From the NCBI RefSeq assembly GCF_014196455.1, contig NZ_JACIDS010000004.1, positions 496,001 through 560,000 of the forward strand: 64,000 bases of DNA, written 5' to 3'. The stretch is from Kaistia hirudinis (GTDB lineage: Bacteria; Pseudomonadota; Alphaproteobacteria; Rhizobiales; Kaistiaceae). The notes below the pieces were generated by a model, which saw only the letters and a list, made by a program, of their open reading frames with translations, did no database searches and had not been told where the DNA came from. The first letter of the stretch is position 1; each line of letters opens with the position of its first letter. The position numbers and the translations under genes are program-made. Below are positions 28,623-37,822 of the stretch, piece after piece.

Positions 28623-31274
28623 TCATGAGAACTCCTTGATCCTCTGGATCGCGTCGACGCCAGCGTCCCGCAGCGCATTGGCCGTTGCCAGCGATGTCGC
28701 GACCAATGAGATCAGGAACATGATCGCCAGATAGCCGAATGGCACCGAGATCGCCTCTGGTGGCGGATCGAAGACTCCCGACAGAACCTTGATCAGGATC
28801 CATGCAACCAGAAGGCCTGTCGCCGTTCCGATCAGCGCACCTGAAGCCAGAAGAATGGCTCCTTCACTCCAGATGAAGGCCGCCAGATCGCGATGTCTCG
28901 CGCCGAGCACAGTCAGAACCGCGAAACTCCGACGCCGATCGGCGAGACCGAGTGCCAGGACGAGGCCAGTCGAACCAACCACCATCAGTACTGCCAAAGT
29001 GAGTTCGAGCCGGGTCAGACCCGAAAGGTCGACGGCGGTGAGACTCGAGCCGATCAGATGGGTCGCCTCGGCAAGGCTTCTGACCTGGATGCCCGGCAAT
29101 CCATCCGTGATAGCGAGCGCGGCTTTCTCGACGGCCGCCATATCGCCGGATGCACGCATCAGGATGATTTCGCGCGCCGGCAGACCCGTCATCTTCGCGA
29201 TATAGGCCGCGTTGGCGACCAGAAAGCTGTCGCGCGGAGCCGTCGGGAATTCGCGCACCACGCCGATGAAGACAAAGGGGACGACATGATACTGATGGTC
29301 CGCTCCTTGAAGCCGAAGATTGAGTGTGTCGCCCAGATTGAGCTGGTAGTCGGTGACCGTCTCGTCCGAAACTAGGACACCGGCCGGCGTTTCGCTCAGC
29401 CTCCTCAGCGCGGCGGTTGCTCCACGACCTGCGAAGAAGGCATCCGACATGGTCGTCGCCGTCCCGATTGTGCCGGGATCAATGCCATAGAGATCCTGGA
29501 GATCGTTGCCGACATAGGCATAACGATGCTGCATCGCTTGAATTGCGGCGACACCGGGTATCCTGGCTAGTTCGTCGAGCTTCAATCCGGCCGGCGCAGC
29601 GCTGCTGCCGGTCACGGTGACGTCTGCGCCGTTGGTGAGTTCGGCGTCGACGCGCGCCTGCGCCTGATAGGTCGTGTTGAAGATCGCCGTGGAACTGGCG
29701 AAGGCAAAGGCAAGGGCGGTAAGAGCCACACCACTGGCGAGTCTGCGACGCTGGCGGCGGATCGAAGCCGCCACGGCTCCGGCAACCGGTCCTGCCAAGG
29801 GAGCCAGAATCCCCTCGAGTGCGGCGCGGCCCCGATCCAGACACCCGTCGACGAGTCGCAATGTCAACAGCCCGGCGCCCATCCAGAGCAGGACCGGCGC
29901 GAGAAAAGCGTTGTAGTCGACAGCCGTCGCAGCGACTCCTTCCGTCGCGAGCACAACCTGGTAGCCGGTCGACGCAGTCCGCCAGAAGATGAGGGCTGCG
30001 ATGGCGAGAAGGATCGCGTCAAGCCAGACTGACCGCCAGAGTGGGCGCCGGGCCTGACCTATGGACCGTCGTGCCGAGAGGACGGACAGCGACCGCGCGG
30101 TTTGCCAAGCGGGTATCAGGATAGCGGCGATCGCCAGCGCAAAACCGACCAGCCCCGGCCCAAGCGCCCAAACGGCGCCTTCGGGCGAAAGCAGGGTAAG
30201 GCCGAACAGTAGACGCGTCAGCATCTCAGCGAGAAGCCATCCGATCACGACGCCGCCGAAACCCAAGGCGACTGCCTCTGCGGCCGCAAAGCGGAGGATC
30301 GTGGCGATTGGCGCGCCGCGTAACCGGAGCAATGATTGATCTCTCCTCCTGCGATCGCTGCCCGAAGCGGCAATGGCAATCGACAGGAGCGCCGCCAATG
30401 CAATGCCGGGAGCGCCGAGGAAAAAGAAGAGCACGCGCGCATAGAGAGCATCGCCACGCGCCGCGTCGAGCCGGGCGGCGATATTGTTGGCGAGCAGTGC
30501 GGAGCCGGCAACGCGGGATTCGAAATTATGCCCCTGCTGAAGGCTCGCGGCATAGGCGTCGTTCGGATCAGCCGGCAGTTTCGTGCGATCAAGCCCGGCA
30601 TGGAGTTGCAGGCGAACACTGTCGGGGCGCGTTTCGGCTTGCGGTGCGAATAGTGCCTGCCATTCGATGAAAGGCAGAAGAATCGCGTTGTCCGGCGGCG
30701 CCTGCGGCGCGGCACCCGGCGGGACACCGATGGCCTGAAAAAAGCTGTCTGCATTCTGGAGGTCGACCACCCCCGAGACCCTCGTCGTTGCGTCCGGGAG
30801 ACCCAGACGATGCAGCGTGATGGTGTCGCCGGGGCCGGCATGCAGATTGGCGGCCGTCTGCTGCAGCAATACGGCCCCGTTGAAGCTGCCTGCCAATAGC
30901 CGGGGTCCCTGCGGGAATGTCGTGAGATAACTCGGATCGAGGCCGACCACCTTGCCTTCGCCGGTCGTCTGGACCGTGCCACCGACGAACTCGAGACCGT
31001 CGATCCGTGCGTAGCCCACCGTCTTGACCGTCCGAACCGACGCGGCCTTGCCAATGGCGTCCTCGACCATCGCGGCGTCCGCGCCTGGGACAAGTTCCAC
31101 CTGCCAGTCCACCGGGACGGCTTTGATGGCGCGAGCCGTCATGCTGGCGGAGCTGTCTTGCATGAACAAACCGAGCGAGGCCACCAAGGTCACGGTCATG
31201 GCGAGCCCGGCGATGAAGCCGGCGAATCGGCCGAGACGAGTTCGAAACAAGCCCAATATCCAAATGAGGGTCAT
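28623..31274 (-). CDS. FtsX-type ABC transporter permease, duplicated
   Basis: 883 residues from ATG 31274, overlapping the ATPase gene by ATGA. An N-terminal TM helix (LGRFAGFIAGLAMTVTLVASLGLF) is followed by a large periplasmic domain, a group of TM helices (about 310-520), a second periplasmic domain and three last TM helices, the layout of long FtsX/MacB-like permeases with two halves. ATP-binding partners are the two genes before it. Such transporters extrude lipoproteins, peptides or lipids or act as mechanotransmitters rather than importing solutes. Confidence 0.82.
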   Translation of the reverse strand: MTLIWILGLFRTRLGRFAGFIAGLAMTVTLVASLGLFMQDSSASMTARAIKAVPVDWQVELVPGADAAMVEDAIGKAASVRTVKTVGYARIDGLEFVGGTVQTTGEGKVVGLDPSYLTTFPQGPRLLAGSFNGAVLLQQTAANLHAGPGDTITLHRLGLPDATTRVSGVVDLQNADSFFQAIGVPPGAAPQAPPDNAILLPFIEWQALFAPQAETRPDSVRLQLHAGLDRTKLPADPNDAYAASLQQGHNFESRVAGSALLANNIAARLDAARGDALYARVLFFFLGAPGIALAALLSIAIAASGSDRRRRDQSLLRLRGAPIATILRFAAAEAVALGFGGVVIGWLLAEMLTRLLFGLTLLSPEGAVWALGPGLVGFALAIAAILIPAWQTARSLSVLSARRSIGQARRPLWRSVWLDAILLAIAALIFWRTASTGYQVVLATEGVAATAVDYNAFLAPVLLWMGAGLLTLRLVDGCLDRGRAALEGILAPLAGPVAGAVAASIRRQRRRLASGVALTALAFAFASSTAIFNTTYQAQARVDAELTNGADVTVTGSSAAPAGLKLDELARIPGVAAIQAMQHRYAYVGNDLQDLYGIDPGTIGTATTMSDAFFAGRGATAALRRLSETPAGVLVSDETVTDYQLNLGDTLNLRLQGADHQYHVVPFVFIGVVREFPTAPRDSFLVANAAYIAKMTGLPAREIILMRASGDMAAVEKAALAITDGLPGIQVRSLAEATHLIGSSLTAVDLSGLTRLELTLAVLMVVGSTGLVLALGLADRRRSFAVLTVLGARHRDLAAFIWSEGAILLASGALIGTATGLLVAWILIKVLSGVFDPPPEAISVPFGYLAIMFLISLVATSLATANALRDAGVDAIQRIKEFS

Positions 31275-31960
31275 GTCGTTGCAGCCGCATTGTCCAGCGT
31301 CAGAGCACCATGGTCCATGCGCCACTGGCGCTTCATCCGCGCGGCTATCTCGAGATCGTGGGTTGCCAGGATCAACGCCGCATTGGTTTCGGAGCACCAA
31401 CTGAGCAGCGCGTCGATGAGAGCAGACCCCGAGGCGCGATCGAGCTGTCCGGTCGGTTCATCGGCGATGACAAGCTGTGGACGGGTTATGAGCGCTCGGA
31501 CCAGAGACACACGCTGAGCCTGGCCACCCGACAATTCTTCGGGGAGTTTCCGAACGAGATCCTTAATTCCGAAACGACCGAGTGACCGGATTGCCTGGTC
31601 CGACGTGTCGCTCTGGACCCCGAGCAGCGCCAACGGAAGCATCACGTTTTCGACGACATCGAGGGATGGGACGAGGCTCTGAGACTGGAACATCATGCCG
31701 ATCTTCCCTGGGCGCAGGCGCTCTCGCGGCCCGAGACCAGGCCAATCAATACTGCCGAAACTTGGAAGGTCCAGGCCGGCGGCGAGGTGCAGCAGGGAGG
31801 ACTTGCCGCTCCCCGACCTGCCGATGATCGCGATGGTCTCGCCCGCGAACATCTGGAACGTCGCGGCCTTGACCGCTACGAAATCGGCCGATCCGCGTCG
31901 AAAGATCCGTCCAACCGCGGCCGCGTCTACCAGGGGCGCGTGAGGGGCTGCGCTGTTCAT
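31271..31960 (-). CDS. ABC transporter ATP-binding protein (LolD/MacB type)
   Basis: 229 residues from ATG 31960. Walker A GRSGSGKSS, signature LSGGQAQRVSLVRAL, Walker B LVIADEPTGQLD and the switch His in LATHDLE are intact. The sequence type fits ATPases that pair with FtsX-like permeases. Overlaps by ATGA at both ends, so translation is coupled to the ATPase gene before and the permease gene after. Why two ATPases serve one permease is not obvious; they may form a heterodimer. Confidence 0.88.
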   Translation of the reverse strand: MNSAAPHAPLVDAAAVGRIFRRGSADFVAVKAATFQMFAGETIAIIGRSGSGKSSLLHLAAGLDLPSFGSIDWPGLGPRERLRPGKIGMMFQSQSLVPSLDVVENVMLPLALLGVQSDTSDQAIRSLGRFGIKDLVRKLPEELSGGQAQRVSLVRALITRPQLVIADEPTGQLDRASGSALIDALLSWCSETNAALILATHDLEIAARMKRQWRMDHGALTLDNAAATT

Positions 31961-32616
31961 GCAACCAGCCTCCCATCTCTGATGGACAGGCAGCGGTTTG
32001 CAGCGCGGGCGAGAACATCGCTGTGCGTCGCCACGATGACGCAAGCGCCCGCCGAGCAATGCTGGCGCAGCACGGTGATCACGTCCTTCTCGGTCTCCGC
32101 GTCGACCTCGGCCGTCGGTTCATCGCAGATGAGGATGAAGGGTTCGGAGGCCAGCGCGACGCAGAGGCCGGCGCGGGCCGACTCTCCTCCGGAAAGCTGC
32201 GAAGGTAACGAATCCCCGAGGGCCCCTATCCCGATGCTGGCGAGGAGTTCGGGAAGCCGCGCCCGCTCCCTCTGCCCGGCAAGGCTTCGCTGCAATCGGA
32301 TGTTCTGCGCGACCGTCAAATGGTCGACGAGATTTCCCATCTGCATCAGCATGCCGATATGTCGGGCGCGCAGCCGGGCTCGCGCCGCTTCCGGGCGGCG
32401 CGAGAGCCTCTGCCCCATCACGTCGACATATCCACCATCCGGCTCGTCGAGGCCGGCCAAGCACGCGAGCAAAGTCGACTTGCCGCTGCCGGACGGGCCA
32501 AGCAATGCGACGAATTCACCGGGATTGACGGCGAGATCGATCCCGCGAAGCGCCGCCGTTTCGTTGTCGCCGTCATGAAAGAAGCGATAGAGGCCAGAGG
32601 CGATCAGAGACGGCAT
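31957..32616 (-). CDS. ABC transporter ATP-binding protein (LolD/MacB type), second
   Basis: 219 residues. Walker A GPSGSGKST and Walker B FILICDEPTAEVD are normal; the signature reads LSGGESARAGLCVALA, where the usual QRV after LSGG is replaced by ARAG, and the switch His is in VATHSDV. It follows the exported-protein gene by one base and overlaps the next ATPase by ATGA. The altered signature suggests a regulatory or asymmetric partner in a heterodimeric transporter, which is inference. Confidence 0.87.
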   Translation of the reverse strand: MPSLIASGLYRFFHDGDNETAALRGIDLAVNPGEFVALLGPSGSGKSTLLACLAGLDEPDGGYVDVMGQRLSRRPEAARARLRARHIGMLMQMGNLVDHLTVAQNIRLQRSLAGQRERARLPELLASIGIGALGDSLPSQLSGGESARAGLCVALASEPFILICDEPTAEVDAETEKDVITVLRQHCSAGACVIVATHSDVLARAANRCLSIRDGRLVA

Positions 32617-32617
32617 T

Positions 32618-33199
32618 TCACTTCAGCCTCACGGACGTCGCCATGAGCTTCCACTGGTCGACATTGTCCGCGCCGGCCGGCGCTTTCATGTCGAGCGTAG
32701 CCAGCTTGCCGTTGCTGAAGATCAGATAGCGGACCCCCTCAAGCCGGATCTGCTTGTTTGTTACCGGGTTGGGGTCGGAATTCTCCGTGTATTCGACGAC
32801 GACTCCGGTTCCGCCAGGAAGCTTGACCGGCTTCAAGGCCATGATCTTGATCGCGTGGCCGTTCATGACAAGGTCGGCGACCTCCCCATCGCGAGCGCTC
32901 GCGACCGTCGGCGCGACCGCGGCGCCGCCGATCGTGAGTTCCACGGCGTTGTATTTGTCGAAGAACCGCGCGCCGTCCGCCAGGTCCTTGCGCGCCCAGC
33001 CTTCAGGAACCTTCATCGAGGCGCCGGAGGGGCCGGAGTAGACGATGAAGACCTGGCTGTCCGGTATGTCGCCCGGAGGGTTCTTCTCAGCAGCAACGGC
33101 TGTTTCGGCATGGACAGGAAGAGAGGGCTGCAGCGCGCCGAGCGTCAGGCTGATCGAGAGGAGCAAGGCAAAGCGACGGGAGTGGAAGGTCGGAGTCAT
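32618..33199 (-). CDS. Exported protein of the ABC operon
   Basis: 193 residues with a signal peptide (MTPTFHSRRFALLLSISLTLGALQPSLPVHA). The mature part is a single beta-rich domain (PEGWARKDLADGARFFDKYNAVELTIGG ... VEYTENSDPNPVTNKQIRLEGVRYLIF) with no catalytic residues I recognise; it looks like a small periplasmic lipid- or ligand-binding fold. It is the first gene of the operon and stops one base before the ATPase start, so it is likely the periplasmic partner of the exporter. A palindromic operator (33320-33337) lies about 121 bp before its start. Confidence 0.7.
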   Translation of the reverse strand: MTPTFHSRRFALLLSISLTLGALQPSLPVHAETAVAAEKNPPGDIPDSQVFIVYSGPSGASMKVPEGWARKDLADGARFFDKYNAVELTIGGAAVAPTVASARDGEVADLVMNGHAIKIMALKPVKLPGGTGVVVEYTENSDPNPVTNKQIRLEGVRYLIFSNGKLATLDMKAPAGADNVDQWKLMATSVRLK

Positions 33200-33319
33200 T
33201 TGATGACCTCGGCGTTTGGATGGACGCGACGACCCCGGCGAGATTGCGAGCGATGTCCCGCTGGTCCGTAGCTGATGTCGCCATCATCTGCGCTCGACTT
33301 CACGCGGGCCTGTCGCCCG

Positions 33320-33337
33320 ACTTACGGATCGGTAAGT
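33320..33337. promoter_or_regulatory. Palindromic operator, copy 1
   Basis: ACTTACGGATCGGTAAGT is palindromic at eight of nine base pairs. In the direction of the exported-protein/ABC operon it reads CTTACCGATCCGTAAG and its near edge is 121 bp before the start at 33199. Two more copies occur at similar distances from other exported-protein genes, so it is probably the site of a shared regulator, most likely one of the two OmpR-type response regulators in this block. Confidence 0.6.
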
Positions 33338-33353
33338 AGCCGAAGCCCGGCGA

Positions 33354-34706
33354 TTAAGACCTTGGGAAATCGATCCGCACGCGCAGTCCCGGCGCGTTGT
33401 CGTTCAGCGAGATCGCGGCTCCGTGCAGATCCGCTATCGCCTTGACGAGGCTGAGGCCGAGGCCGGTTCCTGGTGTCGTTCGGCTCTTGTCGAGCCGATA
33501 CAGGCGCTGGAAAACCCTCTGCCGCTCGTCGGGCGGAATACCCGGCCCATTGTCGGAAATCTCGAACCGGACGCGATCGCCGGCGAGCAAGGCAGCCATG
33601 CGGATTTCCGTTCCTTCGCTACAATGGCGGATGGCATTCTCGACCAGATTGGCGACCATCTGCGTGAGGAGTTCACGGTCCCCGGCGATTGGAGGCAGAT
33701 TGTCCACGATGCTGAGTTCAAGCCTTTGGCCACGCTCGGCCGCGTCGTCGGCATAGACCTCCCAGATGTTGTGCAGGACCGGCGCGATGGACAGCTTGAG
33801 GAAGCGCGACCGCCTGGCCCCTGCCTCGATTTGCGAAATTCGCAGGAGCGCGTCGAATGTGGCATTGATCTGCCGGCCCTCGGACTGCGCCTGAGCGAGG
33901 AGGGTCGCCGCCGATGCGCCCTTCGCCTCTGTGGCAATGGCTCCCTCGATCGTGATGGCCAGCCGATTCAACGGCGTCTTCAAGTCATGAGCGATATCCA
34001 TGCTGACCTGTCGCATGCCCTCGACCAGGGCGAGCAACCGATCGAGCGCCGCATTCACCTGGCCGGAGAGTTGATCGATGTCGTCCGCCGCTGGCGTGAT
34101 CGGAATGCGCGCATGCAATTCGCCACGCCCGACTTTGTCCATCACGCCAGCGATCGTTTCCAATCGCCGCTGGCCTCGCCGAGCCACGATCAGGCCGGCG
34201 GCACCGACCAGAACAAGGAAGACAACGCCCGCCCAGGCGAAGCTGACCAGCGCAAGCCACCCGATCGCATCGCTCTCGGCGGAACTGACACCGACCAGAA
34301 TGGCATTGCCGCCCGCATCGCCCACGAAGACGCGGTACGTGAACTCGTTGTCCAATCCCAGAGCTTCGCTTTCGACCGTCGACCAACCCTGGCCAACTTC
34401 AGCTCTCACGATGTTCCCAGCCAGAATTGTACCGTCCGGGTTGCGAAGCAGATAAACCTGCTCATGTCGTACGGTGGCGTCGGCGTGGCTCTGGACCAGC
34501 GCCGTGAGATCCGCGATGTCGGAGTCACCAAATGACTGACGGATCACGGAATAGGTATCGCTGATCGAAGCATCCGCGCGAGCGGCGAGTTCGTTCCGTA
34601 TGACGATGAAGGCAATACCGCCGGCAACGAGAAGGGCAAAAAGAAAAGCGGCGCCGAGTATGACGGTCAGGCGGAAAGGCGTGCTCTTGAAGAGATCAAC
34701 GCGCAT
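33354..34706 (-). CDS. Two-component sensor histidine kinase
   Basis: 450 residues from ATG 34706. TM helices at about 12-35 and 155-180 bracket a periplasmic sensor of about 120 residues, followed by HAMP, the H-box MDIAHDLKTPLNRL, N-box LVENAIRH and G boxes DNGPGIPPDE and GTGLGLSL. It should autophosphorylate in the membrane and pass phosphate to the regulator encoded just upstream; the kinase start lies inside the last 11 bases of that gene. The periplasmic domain gives no hint of the signal. Confidence 0.92.
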   Translation of the reverse strand: MRVDLFKSTPFRLTVILGAAFLFALLVAGGIAFIVIRNELAARADASISDTYSVIRQSFGDSDIADLTALVQSHADATVRHEQVYLLRNPDGTILAGNIVRAEVGQGWSTVESEALGLDNEFTYRVFVGDAGGNAILVGVSSAESDAIGWLALVSFAWAGVVFLVLVGAAGLIVARRGQRRLETIAGVMDKVGRGELHARIPITPAADDIDQLSGQVNAALDRLLALVEGMRQVSMDIAHDLKTPLNRLAITIEGAIATEAKGASAATLLAQAQSEGRQINATFDALLRISQIEAGARRSRFLKLSIAPVLHNIWEVYADDAAERGQRLELSIVDNLPPIAGDRELLTQMVANLVENAIRHCSEGTEIRMAALLAGDRVRFEISDNGPGIPPDERQRVFQRLYRLDKSRTTPGTGLGLSLVKAIADLHGAAISLNDNAPGLRVRIDFPRS

Positions 34707-35370
34707 GCAGGCTGTAGCCGGTGTTGCGGATCGTATGCAGAAGCGGCTTGTCGAATGGGCGATCGATCTTGCTGCGCAGCCGGCTGATATGGGTTTCGAC
34801 GACACTCGTATGCGGGTCGAAATGAAAATCCCAAACGCGCTCCAGAAGCATGGTTCGCGTGAGAACACGGCCCTCGTTGCGCATGAGAGTTTCGAGTAGC
34901 GCGAATTCGCGCGGCTGCAAATCGATCGGCTGATCAGCGCGCCGGCACACTCGCCGAACCAGGTCGAGTTCGAGGTCGCCTACCTTCAGGAGGGTCTTCT
35001 CCGCCTGGGTCGGAGGGCGCCGTGCCAGCGCGTTCACCCTCGCCATGAGTTCGGAAAAGGCGAACGGCTTCAACAGATAGTCGTCACCGCCAGCCTCCAG
35101 CCCGTCCACGCGATCGTCGAGGCCGCCGACCGCTGTCAGGAACAGGATGGGCGTCTGATTGCCCGAAGCGCGCAGCGCCTTGACCAGCGACAGCCCATCC
35201 AGGCCAGGCAGCATCCGGTCAACCACCATGACGTCGTAGACCTCATGCAGTGCATGGGCGAGCGCGTTGCGACCTTCACCCACCACGTTCACGACGTGCC
35301 CGGCTTCTGAAAAGCCCCTTGCCACATAGTCAGCAGTTGGCCGGTCATCTTCCACGACGAGAATGCGCAT
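34696..35370 (-). CDS. OmpR-family response regulator
   Basis: 224 residues from ATG 35370. Receiver domain with acidic pocket VVEDD, phospho-acceptor Asp in VMVVDRMLPG, Thr in LFLTA and Lys in LLKPF, followed by an OmpR/PhoB winged helix (LQPREFALLETLMRNEGRVLTR...VETHISRLRSKI). It pairs with the kinase that overlaps it. Candidate binder of the palindromic sites at 33320, 36699 and 40843, two of which flank this gene pair. Confidence 0.93.
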   Translation of the reverse strand: MRILVVEDDRPTADYVARGFSEAGHVVNVVGEGRNALAHALHEVYDVMVVDRMLPGLDGLSLVKALRASGNQTPILFLTAVGGLDDRVDGLEAGGDDYLLKPFAFSELMARVNALARRPPTQAEKTLLKVGDLELDLVRRVCRRADQPIDLQPREFALLETLMRNEGRVLTRTMLLERVWDFHFDPHTSVVETHISRLRSKIDRPFDKPLLHTIRNTGYSLHAR

Positions 35371-35470
35371 GCTGAAAACTACTCTTGCAGGAAGAAGCCG
35401 GCCATCGGCAAATGTTGTGGCGGCCGCTCCCGACCGCCACGATGTATGCACTCCGTGGTCCAAGGCTCGA

Positions 35471-36259
35471 CTAATCGATCTCCAGCATGGGCTCGACCGA
35501 CCTCTCGCGGTTCATGAACGTCATATAGGCGACGATCAATGCGATGGCGACGAGGAACATCAGGCTCGTTACAATCGTCCCAAACCCGAGGCCACCATAT
35601 TCGACGGGCTGGGAGAGCAGATCGCCGAATGACGCCCCGAGCGGTCTCGTGAGAATATAGGCCAGCCAGAAGCAAACTATCCCGTTCACGCGGAACACGT
35701 AGTAAGCGAGGGCGATTGCGACGATGACGAGGCCGAACCCGATACCGGTCGCGAAATAGCCGAGGCCGAACGTCTCGGCCACCAGATCGCCGGCCGATGT
35801 TCCGAGCGAGAAGGTGAACAGGATCGCCAGCCAATAGAAGATCTCTCGGCGGGTCGTGAAGATCGTATGGATCGACAGCGTCCGCTCGAAGGAGAACCAG
35901 ATCACGAACGTCGCGGCGAGCGCGATGCTGAAGCCGATAGTTGTCGTCTCGAGCGTGACGCCGAAATTGTCGACCAGATTGTCGGTGATCAGCGTGCCGA
36001 CGACACTGATCAGCACAACGGCTAACCAGTAGCTCCAAGGCACATAGCGCTTCCGGCTGAACTGGATCGCGATGGCGACGAGCAAGACCGCCGTCATGAT
36101 CAGGGAGGTGGCCGTCAACCCCCAGCCGAGATTGACGGCGAGATAGTCGGCCGCGGTCTCGCCGACCGTCACGGCCATGAGCTTGATCAGCCAGAAGTCG
36201 ATCGTGACTTCCGGCACCCGGTTATAAGCGACCGGAGACGCATTGGAATCCTCAAACAT
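35471..36259 (-). CDS. Polytopic membrane protein, COG4705-like
   Basis: 262 residues with about eight hydrophobic helices arranged as two similar halves; VPEVTIDFWLIKLMAVTVGETAADYLAVNLG near the start and LTRPLGASFGDLLSQPVEYGGLGFG near the end are typical of the COG4705 group of uncharacterised membrane proteins often found beside two-component systems. Function is not established. It is on the same strand upstream of the response regulator (100 bp apart) and may share its control. Confidence 0.72.
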   Translation of the reverse strand: MFEDSNASPVAYNRVPEVTIDFWLIKLMAVTVGETAADYLAVNLGWGLTATSLIMTAVLLVAIAIQFSRKRYVPWSYWLAVVLISVVGTLITDNLVDNFGVTLETTTIGFSIALAATFVIWFSFERTLSIHTIFTTRREIFYWLAILFTFSLGTSAGDLVAETFGLGYFATGIGFGLVIVAIALAYYVFRVNGIVCFWLAYILTRPLGASFGDLLSQPVEYGGLGFGTIVTSLMFLVAIALIVAYMTFMNRERSVEPMLEID

Positions 36260-36309
36260 TGGCGTGTTTTCCTCGCGCTAATTGACCGGGCGGCGATCGT
36301 CGCTCTCGC

Positions 36310-36576
36310 CTATTTGCCCATCAGCTTGAGGGCCTGGCCGAAGAAGTCGTCGGCTCGCTTGTCGTCATCGGCGTTGCAACGCTCGATGCCCTTGTCCTGC
36401 AGCGCGGCGACCTTGGCCTTGTCGGCGTCGCTGAGCTTGGCCGTGGCGGCCGCCGCGCGGACTTCTTTCAGCATGTCCTCGCAAGGTGCAGGTGCCGCGG
36501 CCTGGGCAGCGGATGCGGCGATCGTCAGGGCGGCGAAAGTCGCGCTCAGGAGCGCGGAACGGAAGAGCTGCTTCAT
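36310..36576 (-). CDS. Small exported helical protein
   Basis: 88 residues from ATG 36576. Signal peptide MKQLFRSALLSATFAALTIAASAAQA, then a mature helix-rich peptide with two cysteines (PCEDMLKEVR and IERCNADDD) that could form a disulfide. The pattern, small periplasmic protein with paired Cys and acid/lysine-rich helices, is seen in envelope-stress-induced proteins; no specific function is recognised. A copy of the palindromic operator lies 122 bp upstream, the same distance as at the ABC operon. Confidence 0.72.
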   Translation of the reverse strand: MKQLFRSALLSATFAALTIAASAAQAAAPAPCEDMLKEVRAAAATAKLSDADKAKVAALQDKGIERCNADDDKRADDFFGQALKLMGK

Positions 36577-36697
36577 GGTGCAAGGTCCCAAACAGCCTGC
36601 CGAATACGGCCAGGCTTTCCGGAAGTCTTCCGACGCCATGCGTCCGCTTCCGATGGGCAACGAGTAGAGGCCGCGACATACGCGGGTCTGTCCGATC

Positions 36698-37822
36698 CTA
36701 TACGGATCGGTAAGGTCGACGTTCGCTTTGCTCATCCTTCGGGAAGACATGCGCGCGGCCGGCGACTGTGAGACGGACCAGCGTCCCCACATCGGGCAGC
36801 GCGATCGGCGATACCCTGAGGCGCAACAGCATGGCGTGGTCTGTCCTGCTGGCTGCACCGGTCCGCTCTCGTCCGGTTCGAAGCCGTACCAATGCAGTGC
36901 AGGTGGCGCCGCCGAAGTCGACCGAAATGACCTCGGCGAGAGCGTCTCCGTTATCGCCCGGCGCCGCCGGCTCTGTGACAGGTTGGATGGCGAATTGTTC
37001 GGGACGGAGCATGATCTCTGCCTCGCCTGACCGATCATCGTCGACAGCGATCCGTCCGAGGGCACAATCGGCGATTCCGTGCCGGATCAAGGCCGGGATC
37101 CGGATCGTCTCACCCAGGAATTCGGCGACCATTGGATCGACCGGCTGCAGGTAGAGTTGGCGGGGTGTGCCGATCTGCAGCAGGCGGCCGAGACGCATGA
37201 CCGCAACCTGATCGGCAAACGACAAGGCTTCGGCCTGATCGTGCGTGACGAGGATCGTCGTGATGCCGGCGGCCGTCAGTAGTTCGGATACGGCCTGACG
37301 GGTATGAGCGCGCAGGCCGGTGTCGAGTGCAGAGAACGGTTCGTCGAGCAATATCAGGCGCGGGCTCCTCGCCAATGCCCGCGCCAACGCCACGCGCTGC
37401 TGCTGTCCGCCGGAGAGTTGGTCTGGTCGTCGCCGCAGGATACTGGCATCGAGGCCGGTCATTGCCAGCAGATCACGAATGCGGGCATCGCGGCCGACAT
37501 ACCGACGCGACAGGCCGTAGCCTATGTTCTCGGCGACGCTCAGATGCGGAAACAAAGCTCCATCCTGCGCCACGATGCCGATGTCGCGGCGGTGTGGCGG
37601 CGTCGATCGAGGACCGTCGGCCAGCATAGTCCCATCGAGAACGACGCGCCCCGCATCCGGCGCCTCGAAGCCGGCGATGATCCGAAGCAGCGTCGTCTTG
37701 CCCGATCCGGAAGGCCCGACGATCGCTGTGCGACTCCCCGCGGCGAGATCGAGGTCGATCCCGCCGAGCGCCAGGGTTGCTCCGTAGCGCTTCTCCACGG
37801 CGCGCAGTTCGAGAAAGCTCAC
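36698..37822 (-). CDS. Ferric-iron ABC transporter ATP-binding protein (FbpC/FutC type)
   Basis: 374 residues from GTG 37822, whose GTGA overlaps the permease stop; no ATG fits so well. Walker [10 protein letters not shown], signature [15 protein letters not shown], Walker [13 protein letters not shown] and switch His in [10 protein letters not shown] are intact, and a C-terminal TOBE-like region (about 240-374) follows, usual for FbpC/PotA-type importers. It powers import through the permease encoded just before it. The terminal codons overlap operator copy 2. Confidence 0.9.
   Translation of the reverse strand: MSFLELRAVEKRYGATLALGGIDLDLAAGSRTAIVGPSGSGKTTLLRIIAGFEAPDAGRVVLDGTMLADGPRSTPPHRRDIGIVAQDGALFPHLSVAENIGYGLSRRYVGRDARIRDLLAMTGLDASILRRRPDQLSGGQQQRVALARALARSPRLILLDEPFSALDTGLRAHTRQAVSELLTAAGITTILVTHDQAEALSFADQVAVMRLGRLLQIGTPRQLYLQPVDPMVAEFLGETIRIPALIRHGIADCALGRIAVDDDRSGEAEIMLRPEQFAIQPVTEPAAPGDNGDALAEVISVDFGGATCTALVRLRTGRERTGAASRTDHAMLLRLRVSPIALPDVGTLVRLTVAGRAHVFPKDEQSERRPYRSV
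36699..36714. promoter_or_regulatory. Palindromic operator, copy 2
   Basis: TATACGGATCGGTAAG; in gene direction CTTACCGATCCGTATA. The near edge is 122 bp before the start of the small exported protein (36576) and the site overlaps the stop codon of the iron-ABC ATPase gene. Confidence 0.55.
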
